The notes under the pieces are model-generated. The model saw only the letters and a list, made by a program, of their open reading frames with translations. It ran no database searches and was not told where the DNA came from. The position numbers and the translations under genes were made by a program. Shown here piece by piece: positions 1 to 7,891 of a DNA stretch of 17,440 bases. The stretch's first letter is position 1, and the number at the start of each line of letters is the position of its first letter. This DNA is from Pseudomonas sp. UBA4194. GTDB taxonomy: Bacteria > Pseudomonadota > Gammaproteobacteria > Pseudomonadales > Pseudomonadaceae. Location of the stretch: contig NZ_DFUE01000079.1 of the NCBI RefSeq assembly GCF_002379585.1, positions 11,638 through 29,077 on the forward strand, in the 5' to 3' direction.

Positions 1-98
1 TCCCTGGGGGAGAGGGGGCCGATCACCACCAGCCGCCCCACCGCGATCCGCTTCTAGCTCCCTCTCCCTCAGGGAGAGGGCTGGGGTGAGGGGACCAT
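1..98. repeat. Long dispersed palindromic repeat, copy A (partial)
   Basis: This is the right part of a long repeat family found five times in the window. It begins inside the element at the window edge and ends with the outer arm (GGGAGAGGGCTGGGGTGAGG followed by GGACCAT). The inner segment carries CCGCGATCCGCTTCTAGCTC, nearly the same as in copy D. The outer arm is the reverse complement of the left arms of copies B to E, so a full element can fold into a long hairpin. No protein is encoded. I do not know a settled name for this family. Confidence 0.85.
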
Positions 99-196
99 CC
101 CCCACAAATCCCCCCTGAAACCCCGCCGCCCCTCCCCCAAAGCCCCGCCACGCCCCCTCCCCCAATTCGCCTCGACAAAACCCCTTGCGCATTCCA

Positions 197-221
197 CGGG
201 ATAATTCTATCGTTATTCCAC
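197..221. promoter_or_regulatory. Candidate IclR operator upstream of the crotonase gene
   Basis: Read on the minus strand, this 25-base site runs GTGGAATAACGATAGAAT and then ends in CCCG. The same pattern (GTGAATAGCGATAGAAT, then CCCG) occurs on the plus strand upstream of the IclR-family gene at 6819-6842. The two align with one single-base gap and few mismatches. The site also holds an imperfect inverted repeat (GGATAA and TTATTCC, 8 bases apart). It ends 24 bases before the ATG at 246. IclR proteins commonly bind such sites at their own gene and at target operons. Binding by this regulator is inference. Confidence 0.6.
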
Positions 222-245
222 ATCAACTATCGCATTGAGATAACC

Positions 246-1004
246 ATGTCAGACATTGTGCTAGAAATCCAAGGTCCTGTCGCTGTCATCACCCTCAATC
301 GCCCCGCCGTTCTCAACGCCTGGACCACCCCCATGCGCAACGAGATCATCGAAGCCATGCACGTTTACGACGCTGATCCCGCGATCAAGGCCGTCATCAT
401 GACCGGCGCTGGAGACCGTGCGTTCTCCGCCGGCCAGGACCTGTCCGAAGCTCACGATTTCGACGGCGACCGCGCGGTGGAATGGGTGGGTGAGTGGGAG
501 CGCTACTACGCCACCCTGCGTGGCCTGTCCAAGCCGCTGATCATTGCCTTGAACGGTACCGCTGCCGGTTCTGCTTTCCAGGTCGCGCTGCTGGGCGATA
601 TCCGCGTCGGCCATCCGGGTGTGCGCATGGGTCAGCCGGAAATCAACTCCGGGATCCCCAGCACCACTGGCCCCTGGATCATGAACAGCATGTTGGGTAT
701 GTCACGCACCATCGAATTGACCCTGACCGGGCGCCTGATGAATGCCGACGAATGCAAGCAGATCGGCCTGATCCACCATCTGGTACCGGCCGAGCAGGTC
801 ATGACCAAGGCACTGGAAATCGCCCATGAGCTGGCGGCCAAGCCCCCCATCGCCATGCGCCTGGACAAGCAACGCTTCCGCGAAATGAGCGAAGCCGGCT
901 TCAAGGACTGCATTGCCGCCGGCCGCCGTCTGCAGAAGGAAGCCTACGACTCCGGCGAGCCGGCACGCATGATGGAAGCTTTCTTCAAGGCTCGCGCCAA
1001 ATAA
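246..1004 (+). CDS. Enoyl-CoA hydratase/isomerase (crotonase) family protein
   Basis: This is a 252-residue crotonase-fold protein, a normal length for the family, predicted cytosolic and acting on acyl-CoA thioesters. The N-terminal VAVITLNRPAVLNA stretch, the oxyanion-hole region FSAGQDL (residues 60-66) and MGQPEINSGIP (128-138) are clear. In rat enoyl-CoA hydratase two glutamates, 20 residues apart, activate water. Here the second is kept (Glu132) but the first aligns with Gln112, and the usual GGG before it reads GSA (108-110). Ordinary hydration is therefore uncertain; isomerase, hydrolase or lyase chemistry is possible. The ATG at 246 follows a weak GAGA ribosome site. The gene lies 241 bases before the transporter genes and has the candidate IclR site in its leader, so it probably belongs to the same regulon. 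Confidence 0.88.
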   Translation: MSDIVLEIQGPVAVITLNRPAVLNAWTTPMRNEIIEAMHVYDADPAIKAVIMTGAGDRAFSAGQDLSEAHDFDGDRAVEWVGEWERYYATLRGLSKPLIIALNGTAAGSAFQVALLGDIRVGHPGVRMGQPEINSGIPSTTGPWIMNSMLGMSRTIELTLTGRLMNADECKQIGLIHHLVPAEQVMTKALEIAHELAAKPPIAMRLDKQRFREMSEAGFKDCIAAGRRLQKEAYDSGEPARMMEAFFKARAK

Positions 1005-1088
1005 GCGGTGCCCCTGATGACAGCCACTGCCTGAGCGCGGGCCTGCCCACCACTGCCTCACCCCTGACTTACCTGTCATACCGTGGGG

Positions 1089-1119
1089 TCTGCGACGCGG
1101 GCAAGCCCGGCCCCGCAGG
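1089..1119. repeat. Degenerate REP-like hairpin
   Basis: The 241 bases between the crotonase gene and the binding-protein gene contain a CTGCG...CGCAG outer stem around CGGGC-AA-GCCCG. The stretch GCGGGCAAGCCCG resembles the core of a common Pseudomonas REP family, but its flanks have decayed. It may act as a weak terminator or processing barrier between the two genes. No other gene or clear promoter was seen in this gap. Confidence 0.45.
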
Positions 1120-1245
1120 GGGCGCCATACCGTTTCACCGCAACATGCACGGCGGCGGCAATGTACCTACCCCGGCTTCTGCATCACTTTTACTGCCGAC
1201 GTCCTATCTACCCAACGAAACATTGGTTTTTTGTAGGAGACAGTC

Positions 1246-2310
1246 ATGCGCACACCTGAAAATCCCGGTCGCCGCCAGTTGCTCAAGGCCGGTGCCACCC
1301 TGGCGCTGATCAGCAGCTTGCCCAGCGTGGTCCGCGCCGCCGACAAGCAGATCATCGTGTCCGATCCGGGCGGCCCCTACACCGTGGCCTACCGCAAGGC
1401 GTTCTACGACCCGTTCGAGCAAGCCACCGGCATCAAGGTGGTCAGTGTGGCCCGGGAATCCCAGCCGGTGGCGCAGTTCTCGGCGATGGTCAAAACCCGC
1501 AACTATGTGTGGGACGTCACCACGCTGACAATTTCGGCAGACATCCCGTATCTGGAAGCCCAGGGCTTTCTAGAGCCGATCGGCCTCAGCGCCAGCGAAT
1601 TCCCCGACCTGATGCCCGAGGCCATCACCGCCAATTTCTTGGGCGTCGATGTGTACTCCACCGTGCTTGCCTACCGCACGGATACCTTCCCCGCCGGCAA
1701 AGGCCCGCAGACCTGGGCGGATTTCTGGAACGTGGAGAAATTCCCCGGTCGCCGCTGCCTGCGTCGCAGTCCCCTGGACACGCTTGAACAGGCCCTGCTG
1801 GCCGATGGCGTCGGTCTGGACGATCTCTACCCACTGGATGTGGACCGCGCGTTCAAGAGCCTGGACAAGATCAAGCCGCACATCGACCTGTGGTGGACCT
1901 CCGGCGCCCAGGCCATGCAAGCGATCCAAAGTGGCGAAGTGGACATGATCTCTAGCTGGAACGGCCGCGCCCAGGCGGCCATCGACAACGGTGCGCCGGT
2001 ACAGATCGTGTGGAACCAGGGCCTGTATTCCATCGAAGGCTGGGCGATTCCCAAGGGCACGCCGCACGCCGACATGGCCAAGCAGTTCGTGCGTTTCTGC
2101 GCCGATTCCAAGCGCCAGGCAGCCTTCACCGACACCCTCGCCTATGGCCCCACCAACCGCAAGGCCTTCGATGACATCCCCGCCGAGCGCGCGGCGCTGC
2201 TGCCCACCGCGCCGCAGAACCTGGAGAACATGCGCCTGCCCAGCCCCAGCTGGTGGGCCGAGAACCGCACTGCCGTCACCGAACGCTTCAATGCGTGGAT
2301 CTTGTCGTAA
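1246..2310 (+). CDS. ABC transporter substrate-binding protein, spermidine/putrescine (PotD-like) family
   Basis: This 354-residue periplasmic binding protein would capture the ligand of the transporter encoded downstream. The N-terminus GRRQLLKAG (residues 9-17) is a twin-arginine motif followed by a hydrophobic stretch and a VVRA|ADK-type cleavage site near residue 31, so export through Tat is likely. The mature part follows the extracellular solute-binding pattern of the polyamine/opine/iron type, with WADFWNVEKFPGRR, MISSWNGRAQAAIDNG and a C-terminal WW...FNAWI region. An AGGAGA ribosome site (1235-1240) fixes the start. The ATPase gene follows after 12 bases. Ligand identity cannot be read from sequence: relatives bind polyamines, opines, 2-aminoethylphosphonate or ferric iron. 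The linked CoA-ligase gene suggests a carboxylated ligand. Confidence 0.9.
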   Translation: MRTPENPGRRQLLKAGATLALISSLPSVVRAADKQIIVSDPGGPYTVAYRKAFYDPFEQATGIKVVSVARESQPVAQFSAMVKTRNYVWDVTTLTISADIPYLEAQGFLEPIGLSASEFPDLMPEAITANFLGVDVYSTVLAYRTDTFPAGKGPQTWADFWNVEKFPGRRCLRRSPLDTLEQALLADGVGLDDLYPLDVDRAFKSLDKIKPHIDLWWTSGAQAMQAIQSGEVDMISSWNGRAQAAIDNGAPVQIVWNQGLYSIEGWAIPKGTPHADMAKQFVRFCADSKRQAAFTDTLAYGPTNRKAFDDIPAERAALLPTAPQNLENMRLPSPSWWAENRTAVTERFNAWILS

Positions 2311-2322
2311 GGGAGTCGCTGC

Positions 2323-3387
2323 ATGAGTGTCAAACTTGAAACCCGAGGGCTGGGCAAGACCTACGGTCAGTTTGTAGCGTTGCAGCCTACCGATATCCAG
2401 GTTCGCGAAGGCGAGTTCCTGACCCTGCTGGGGCCTTCGGGCTCCGGCAAGACCACCTTGCTGCAAATGATTTCCGGGCTGGTGCCACCCAATAGCGGGC
2501 AGCTGCTGATCGACGGTCAGGACGCTACCCACATTGCCCCCGGTCAACGTGGCATCGGCCTGGTGTTTCAAAGCTACGCCCTGTTCCCGCACATGAGCGT
2601 GCGCGACAACGTCGCCTATGGCCTGCGCATGCGCCAGTACCCCAAGGCTCAGGTCACTCAGGCCGTGGATGACGCACTGGCCATGGTGCGCATGCAGGAC
2701 TTCGCCCATCGTTATCCCAACGAGCTGTCCGGCGGCCAACAGCAGCGCATCGCCCTGGCCCGCTGCTTCGCCTATCGGCCATCGATCATTCTGCTGGACG
2801 AACCGCTGGGCGCCCTGGACAAGAATCTGCGCGAGCACATGCAGCTGGAAATTCGCCGCATGCACAAGGAACTGGGTGCCACCTTCATCTATGTCACCCA
2901 CGATCAGGAGGAAGCCCTGACCCTGTCGGACCGCATCTGCCTGATGAACCGCGCGCGCATCGAGCAGTTGGCCACTCCCCAGGAGCTCTACGATCGTCCG
3001 GCCACCCGTTTTGCCGCCGAATTCATCGGCCATTCCAATCTGCTCCACGGCCGTCGGGATGGCAGCGAACACCTGCAGGTCGAGGGCCAACGACTGGCCC
3101 TGGCAGGCTGCGTGGGCCACGACGCCCCGCGCGACGATGCCGATGCATTCCTGTTGATCCGCCCTGAGGCGGCCCGTTTGACCGACCCCGGCGCGGGCCT
3201 GCTGGTGGGCACCGTGGATGAATGCGTGTTCCTGGGCAGTGACACCCGGGCCTTGGTTCGTCTGCCTTCCGGCAACACCTTCAGTGTGCGCTGCTCGCGG
3301 GATCTGAGCCCCAAGGTCGGCGATCCGGTGGGTATCGCCTGGGATGCAGGCCGTGCCACCTTGCTGCCCGCGCAGGCGCAGCCATGA
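2323..3387 (+). CDS. ABC transporter ATP-binding protein (PotA-like)
   Basis: This is the 354-residue cytoplasmic ATPase of the importer. All nucleotide-binding motifs are intact: Walker A GPSGSGKTT (37-45), Q-loop Gln83, signature LSGGQ (135-139), Walker B IILLDEP (155-161) and H-loop His193. The C-terminal 100 or so residues form the extension that carries the TOBE domain in PotA/FbpC-type subunits. The start codon lies 12 bases after the binding-protein stop, with GGGAG just before it. Its stop overlaps the permease start as ATGA, which implies translational coupling. It energises the fused permease and should work as a dimer. Confidence 0.95.
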   Translation: MSVKLETRGLGKTYGQFVALQPTDIQVREGEFLTLLGPSGSGKTTLLQMISGLVPPNSGQLLIDGQDATHIAPGQRGIGLVFQSYALFPHMSVRDNVAYGLRMRQYPKAQVTQAVDDALAMVRMQDFAHRYPNELSGGQQQRIALARCFAYRPSIILLDEPLGALDKNLREHMQLEIRRMHKELGATFIYVTHDQEEALTLSDRICLMNRARIEQLATPQELYDRPATRFAAEFIGHSNLLHGRRDGSEHLQVEGQRLALAGCVGHDAPRDDADAFLLIRPEAARLTDPGAGLLVGTVDECVFLGSDTRALVRLPSGNTFSVRCSRDLSPKVGDPVGIAWDAGRATLLPAQAQP

Positions 3388-5087
3388 GCTGGCGCAAGGG
3401 GCTGATTCCGGCCATTCCCGCCCTGCTGTTCCTGGCCTTGTTCTTCCTGCTGCCGGTGGCCGAAATGCTCATGGGCAGTTTCCAGAACGCCAGCGGCGAG
3501 CTCAGCCTGGGCAATTTCGAACGCATCGCCTCGACCCCGGTGTACGCACGGGTGCTGGGTATCACCTTCTGGATCTCGGCGTTGACCGCGCTGCTGTCGG
3601 TACTGCTGGCCTACCCGGTGGCCTACCTGCTCACCCGACTGTCGCCCATGGGCCGCGAGCGCTGGCTGCTCTGGATCATGCTGCCGTTCTGGACCAGCTA
3701 CCTGGTCAAGACCTACGCCTGGATGCTGCTGCTGTCGCGCAAAGGCCTGCTGACCACGTTGGCCGCCGACGTGCTGGACAATCCGTCGGGGCTGGTGCCG
3801 GCGCTGTCGGGCGTGCTGATCGGCATGGTGCATTCGATGCTGCCGCTGGCGGTCATTACCCTGCTGCCGATCATGCGCAGCATCGATCAACGCCTGACGC
3901 CCGCCGCGCAGACCCTGGGCGCGAGCAGCTCGATGAGTTTCTTCAGCATATTCCTGCCTTTGTCCGCACCGGGCATTGCCGCCGCAGCGCTGCTGGTGTT
4001 CATCACCAGCCTGGGCTTCTTCATCGTTCCCGCGCTGCTGGGGTCGCCGCGGGAGATGATGGTGGCGCAACTGGTGATTTCCTCGGTGCTGGATTTGTTC
4101 GACATGAACTTTGCCGGGGCTTTGTCGGTGGTGCTGCTGGTTTGCTCGCTGGTGGTGTTCGTGATCTACGACCGTATCGCCGGGCTGTCCTCGCTGGGCG
4201 GCGAAGCCCCCAAGGAGCGGCAGTCGGGGGTGGGCTTGCAGATGCTGATCTGGTTGGGCCACCGTTTCTCGCGCAAAGGCAGCCAGCCCCAGCGCAGCGG
4301 CGACAGTATGCTGCTGACCGGTTACAGCGTGCTGCTGGTGATGCTGCTGATCTTGCCGGTGCTGGTGGTGGTGCCCCTGGCGTTCACCAGCAGTCCGTTC
4401 ATCGCCTTCCCGCCCAAGCTGTACAGCTTCAAGTGGTTCGAGGAGTTCTTCACCTCGGCGGTGTGGCAAGCGGCACTGCTGCGCTCGCTCGGGGTCGGCG
4501 TGGCCACTGCGCTGCTGGCACTGGTGCTGGGTTTCGGCGCGACCATGGCTCTGACGCGGGTCAGCGCCGGTTGGCGCAAAGGGCTGTTCGCGCTGTTCAT
4601 TGCGCCGCTGATCGTGCCGCGCATCGTCATTGCTCTGGGGCTTTTGTACCTGTTCTCGCGCCTTGGCCTGGCCGGCAAGGACATCGGCCTGGTACTGGGG
4701 CATACGGTGTTGGCGCTGCCCTACGTTGTGGTGACCTTGTCCGCCGCATTCAAGCAGTACGACTGGCGTCTGGACGACGCCGCGCGGATGCTCGGTGCCG
4801 GCACTTTCACCCGCCTGCGCACGGTTACCTTGCCGTTGATGTCAGCGAGTCTGGTGTCGGCGTTCCTGCTGGCCTTCATCACTTCGTTCGACGACCTGAC
4901 CATCGCCATCTTCGTCAGTGGCGGTATCAACACCACCCTGCCCAAGCAGATGTGGGACAGCATTCAGCTGGCGTTGACGCCCACCCTGGCGGCGGTTTCC
5001 ACCACTCTGCTGGTGTTCATTGTGCTGTTTGCCGTGATTGCCCAGTGGGTATCGCGGCGTTCCATTTCCAAACGTCAAGGGCTCTAG
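3384..5087 (+). CDS. ABC transporter permease, two membrane domains fused (PotB-PotC-like)
   Basis: This 567-residue inner-membrane protein holds two binding-protein-dependent permease domains that PotB/PotC-type systems encode as two genes. The first domain spans about residues 10-265, with its EAA-type loop at 173-192 (PAAQTLGA...LP). A hydrophilic linker (about 270-305) leads to the second domain (about 310-555), with its loop at 465-484 (DAARMLGA...LP). Both loops keep the Ala-Ala-x(3)-Gly pattern that contacts the ATPase. A fused chain is usual in FbpB-type iron transporters and also found in some polyamine-type systems. It starts within the ATGA overlap with the ATPase gene and ends 3 bases before the ligase gene, so it is inside one operon. 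Confidence 0.92.
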   Translation: MSWRKGLIPAIPALLFLALFFLLPVAEMLMGSFQNASGELSLGNFERIASTPVYARVLGITFWISALTALLSVLLAYPVAYLLTRLSPMGRERWLLWIMLPFWTSYLVKTYAWMLLLSRKGLLTTLAADVLDNPSGLVPALSGVLIGMVHSMLPLAVITLLPIMRSIDQRLTPAAQTLGASSSMSFFSIFLPLSAPGIAAAALLVFITSLGFFIVPALLGSPREMMVAQLVISSVLDLFDMNFAGALSVVLLVCSLVVFVIYDRIAGLSSLGGEAPKERQSGVGLQMLIWLGHRFSRKGSQPQRSGDSMLLTGYSVLLVMLLILPVLVVVPLAFTSSPFIAFPPKLYSFKWFEEFFTSAVWQAALLRSLGVGVATALLALVLGFGATMALTRVSAGWRKGLFALFIAPLIVPRIVIALGLLYLFSRLGLAGKDIGLVLGHTVLALPYVVVTLSAAFKQYDWRLDDAARMLGAGTFTRLRTVTLPLMSASLVSAFLLAFITSFDDLTIAIFVSGGINTTLPKQMWDSIQLALTPTLAAVSTTLLVFIVLFAVIAQWVSRRSISKRQGL

Positions 5088-5090
5088 ACG

Positions 5091-6632
5091 ATGCATCCAT
5101 ATGCTCAGTTTTTTCCGCATCGCATCAGCCAGGATCAGCTTACGACGGCCCCTTTGATCCATGCCGGGCTGCTGATCGACGATAACGCGGTACGCATCAG
5201 CTTCGAAGGTCGCTCGCTGACCACCCTGGAACTGCGCCAGCGGGTCGCCGCGCTGCAACAGGTGCTTGCGGCGCGTGGCTTGCGCGCCGGTCAGCGCGTT
5301 GCGGTCATGCTCGGCAACAGCGACGAGCAGATCGTGCTGATCTACGCGCTGGTGCTGAGCGGTCTGGTGTGGATTCCCATCAACACCAAACTGCGAGGGC
5401 CCGGCCTGGACTATCCGTTCGAGCATGCCAAGCCCGACCTGGTGGTCGGCGACGCCGAGTTTCGTGCGTTGCTGGCCCAAGGCGCCGCCGGGCAGTTGCC
5501 CTATCTGGACATCGGTGACCTGCATCAGGCCGCCCTGGCCCACCCGGCTGCGAGCCTGCAACTGATCGACAGTGCGGCCGACGCCGCGCTGTGTGTGATC
5601 TACACCTCTGGCACCACCGGAGCACCCAAGGGCGTGGTATTCACCCACCGCATGCTGCGCATCGCCAGCGAAGCGGTGTTGCAGGTGGCCGATGTCAAAG
5701 CCGGTGACCGCTTGCTGCTGTGGGAACCGCTGTGCCACATCGGCGGTGCGCAGATGTTGTTGATCCCTTTTTTGGCCGACGTACGCCTGAGCGTGGTGCA
5801 GCGGTTTTCCGCCAGCAAGTTCTGGGCGCAATGCACCGAGGCGCAGGCGACTCAGTTGCACTACCTAGGCGGCATCATCGACATCCTCATGCAGCAACCC
5901 GCGGAGCAGTGGCCTGTGCAGCATCAACTGCGGACCCTGTGGGGGGCCGGTGTAAGCCTGGCCAACTGGGCCGCTATCGAGGCGCGCTTCGGCTGCCCGC
6001 TGCGCGAGTGCTACGGGATGACCGAGTGTTCCAGCTTCGCCACGCTGAACCGTACCGGCAAGCCCGGTTCCATCGGCCGACCGTTCCCGTGGCTGTCCCT
6101 CGAGTTGCTCGGGCCGGACGGTGCACCGGTGTCGACGGGACAGCTGGGCGAAATCGTGCTGTCCAGTGAGGTCGAGGGGGTGTTTCTGCCGGGCTACCTG
6201 GACAACCCCGAAGCCACCTCCAGCGCCCTTCGGGAGGGCCGCCTGTTCACCGGTGACATGGCACGCATGGACGCCGACGGCGACCTGTTCTTCGTTGGCC
6301 GACGCACTGACAGCATGCGGGTGCGAGGTGAGAACGTGTCGGCCTGGGAAGTGGAGCGGGTGTTCAGCGGTCACCCTTGGGTACAGGCGTGCGCGGCAGT
6401 GGGTGTCGAGTCGGCGGTGGGTGAACAGGAGATCATGCTGTTCGTACAGCTGGAACCTGGTGTGACTCCGGATTGGCCGGTTCTGCTGGAGTGGGCCCGA
6501 TCGCGGTGTGCGTCGTATCAGCTGCCGCGGTATTACCGCGCGGTGGACAGGTTCGAGCTGACGCCCAGCGAACGGATCAAGAAACACCTGTTGCCGCGGG
6601 ATTTAGGGGGCGCCTGGGACCATCGCGGTTGA
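5091..6632 (+). CDS. AMP-forming acyl-CoA ligase (CaiC-like size)
   Basis: This 513-residue adenylate-forming enzyme should convert a carboxylic acid, ATP and CoA to an acyl-CoA through an acyl-adenylate. Motifs are intact: phosphate loop YTSGTTGAPKG (171-181), YGMTE (308-312), FTGD (386-389), hinge region RTDSMRVRGENVSAWEVE (405-422) and the C-terminal catalytic lysine, most likely Lys497 in PSERIKK. It starts 3 bases after the permease stop. Length and motif spacing resemble carnitine/crotonobetaine CoA ligases and medium-chain acyl-CoA synthetases, but substrate cannot be assigned. Coupling to an importer suggests that the imported compound is trapped as a CoA ester. The linked crotonase may take the next step. 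Confidence 0.9.
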   Translation: MHPYAQFFPHRISQDQLTTAPLIHAGLLIDDNAVRISFEGRSLTTLELRQRVAALQQVLAARGLRAGQRVAVMLGNSDEQIVLIYALVLSGLVWIPINTKLRGPGLDYPFEHAKPDLVVGDAEFRALLAQGAAGQLPYLDIGDLHQAALAHPAASLQLIDSAADAALCVIYTSGTTGAPKGVVFTHRMLRIASEAVLQVADVKAGDRLLLWEPLCHIGGAQMLLIPFLADVRLSVVQRFSASKFWAQCTEAQATQLHYLGGIIDILMQQPAEQWPVQHQLRTLWGAGVSLANWAAIEARFGCPLRECYGMTECSSFATLNRTGKPGSIGRPFPWLSLELLGPDGAPVSTGQLGEIVLSSEVEGVFLPGYLDNPEATSSALREGRLFTGDMARMDADGDLFFVGRRTDSMRVRGENVSAWEVERVFSGHPWVQACAAVGVESAVGEQEIMLFVQLEPGVTPDWPVLLEWARSRCASYQLPRYYRAVDRFELTPSERIKKHLLPRDLGGAWDHRG

Positions 6633-6643
6633 CAGGCCCGCCC

Positions 6644-6799
6644 CCTTCGCGGCTTCACGCCGCTCCTACAACCACCCCCCCCGTAGGAGCGGCGTACAGC
6701 CGCGAAGGCGTCCTTCCAGCCACCTCGCCCCCGTAGGAACGAAGGCGCCCTCCCAGCCACCCCGCTCCCCCGTAGGAGCGGCGTCCAGCCGCGAAGGCG
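6644..6799. repeat. Cluster of Pseudomonas REP elements (three full, one decayed)
   Basis: The short palindromic unit GTAGGAGCGGCGT...CGCGAAGG appears four times between the ligase and iclR genes. An inverted copy lies at 6644-6669, with direct copies at 6683-6710 and 6772-6799. A copy at 6733-6747 has lost the centre of the unit (GTAGGAAC joined to GAAGGCG). Each full copy has a GCGGC/GCCGC-type stem. The inverted and first direct copies face each other across a C-rich spacer, which is the arrangement of a REP doublet (REPIN). The cluster probably stops or processes the operon transcript. Confidence 0.9.
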
Positions 6800-6818
6800 T
6801 CCCTCCAGTAACCCATTA

Positions 6819-6842
6819 GTGAATAGCGATAGAATCTGCCCG
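6819..6842. promoter_or_regulatory. Candidate IclR autoregulatory operator
   Basis: The site reads GTGAATAGCGATAGAAT and ends in CCCG. It matches, in the opposite orientation, the site at 197-221 before the crotonase gene. It lies 45 bases before the iclR start. A GATAAT hexamer (6852-6857) immediately downstream could be a -10 element, which would place the operator over the -35 region and fit autorepression. Promoter and binding are inferred. Confidence 0.6.
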
Positions 6843-6887
6843 GCAACTCCCGGATAATCCCTTCCTTTTACCAATGCGTCGCAACCT

Positions 6888-7685
6888 ATGGCCACTACCC
6901 CGAAAAAACCGCCCGCGGACCCTACAGCCTCTTCGCTGTACGTGCAGTCCGTGGAAAAAGCCATGAAGGTGTTGATGGCCTTCGACGGCAGTAAGCGGCA
7001 GCTGTCGCTCTCCGATATCGCTGGCCTGACCGGCATGGACCTCAGCGCGGCCCAGCGGTTTACTCACACGCTGGCCACCCTGGGGTACCTGAACAAGGAC
7101 AGCAGCAAGAAATACGAGCTGTCGCCACGGTTGCTCGATTTCACCTACCACTACCTTACCTCCAGCGAGCTGGTGACCCGGGCGGCGCCCTACTTGCAGC
7201 AACTGAGCGCGGAAACCGAAGAAGCCACCAACCTGACAGTGCTGGACGGTACCGATATCGTTTACGTGCAGCGGATCGTGAGTCGGCATGTGTTCAACGC
7301 CAGCGTGATCATCGGTACTCGCCTGCCGGCCTGGTGCACCGCGCCCGGCCAAGCATTGCTGGCCACCTACAGTGACGACGAGATCAACGATATCTTCGAT
7401 CGCAGCCAGTTCATCCAGCATACGCCGGCAACCATCACCGACCGCGGTCAGGTATGGGCCAGCCTCGAAGCGATCCGCCAGCGACGCTACGCTCATACCG
7501 AAGATCAGTTCTTCTACGGCGATGTGTCCACTGCCGCGGCGATCCTGGATGCCAATGGCCGGGGGATTGGGGCGGTCAACGTGGCGGTCTCGCGCTCGCG
7601 CTGGGTGCCCGAGCGTGATACCAAGCGGTATGCGGACCTGGTGATTTCGGCGGCGTCGTCGATTTCTATCAAGCGCAAGGTTTAG
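6888..7685 (+). CDS. IclR-family transcriptional regulator
   Basis: This 265-residue regulator has an N-terminal winged helix (about residues 20-78, with LSLSDIAGLTGMDLSAAQRFTHTLATLGYL) and a C-terminal effector-binding domain (about 85-260). IclR proteins bind DNA as dimers or tetramers and respond to small acids, often aromatic or short-chain catabolic substrates. The first 17 residues are a Pro/Thr-rich tail. The ribosome site before 6888 is weak. It stands just downstream of the transporter-ligase operon in the same direction, separated by the REP cluster. The shared sequence motif before this gene and before the crotonase gene supports a local role. Confidence 0.93.
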   Translation: MATTPKKPPADPTASSLYVQSVEKAMKVLMAFDGSKRQLSLSDIAGLTGMDLSAAQRFTHTLATLGYLNKDSSKKYELSPRLLDFTYHYLTSSELVTRAAPYLQQLSAETEEATNLTVLDGTDIVYVQRIVSRHVFNASVIIGTRLPAWCTAPGQALLATYSDDEINDIFDRSQFIQHTPATITDRGQVWASLEAIRQRRYAHTEDQFFYGDVSTAAAILDANGRGIGAVNVAVSRSRWVPERDTKRYADLVISAASSISIKRKV

Positions 7686-7696
7686 GTGGGATTTGT

Positions 7697-7891
7697 GGTG
7701 AATGGTCCCCTCACCCCAGCCCTCTCCCTGAGGGAGAGGGAGCTAAAAGCGGCCTGCGGTGCGCCGACTGGCGGTGATCGGCTCCCTCTCCGTGAGGGAG
7801 AGGGGGCTAAAAGCGGATTGCGGTGGGCCGACTGGCGATGATCGGCTCCCTCTCCCCAAGGGAGAGGGCTGGGGTGAGGGGACCATTCACC
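7697..7891. repeat. Long dispersed palindromic repeat, copy B (two inner units)
   Basis: This complete copy is bounded by GGTGAATGGTCCCC on the left and GGGGACCATTCACC on the right. The inner part holds two tandem units of about 64 bases, each starting GCTAAAAGCGG (7742 and 7806) and ending GATCGGCTCCCTCTCC. Each junction contains a CCCTCTCC/GGAGAGGG short palindrome. It fills most of the 293 bases between iclR and the next gene and can form strong hairpins, so it may end the iclR transcript. Confidence 0.88.

Noticed and set aside
1570..3120. Long minus-strand open frame of 516 codons opposite the binding-protein and ATPase genes
   Set aside because: It is antisense to two genes with clear family motifs, has no recognisable domain, and such frames are common in GC-rich DNA.
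2988..4703. Minus-strand frame rich in Gln, His and Arg opposite the permease
   Set aside because: The composition is the mirror of hydrophobic permease codons; no motif or ribosome site.
3344..5185. Plus-strand 613-codon frame overlapping the permease in another frame
   Set aside because: The permease frame has membrane segments, two EAA loops and correct coupling; this one has only Ala/Gly/Arg-rich low-complexity sequence.
246..6632. Assigning the operon as the carnitine (cai) pathway
   Set aside because: Ligase and crotonase sizes are similar, but the CoA-transferase and a carnitine-type transporter are absent and the crotonase active site differs.
7697..7891. CRISPR array suggested by repeated units
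   Set aside because: Units are palindromic, the intervening segments are related to each other, there are only two of them, and no cas genes are present.
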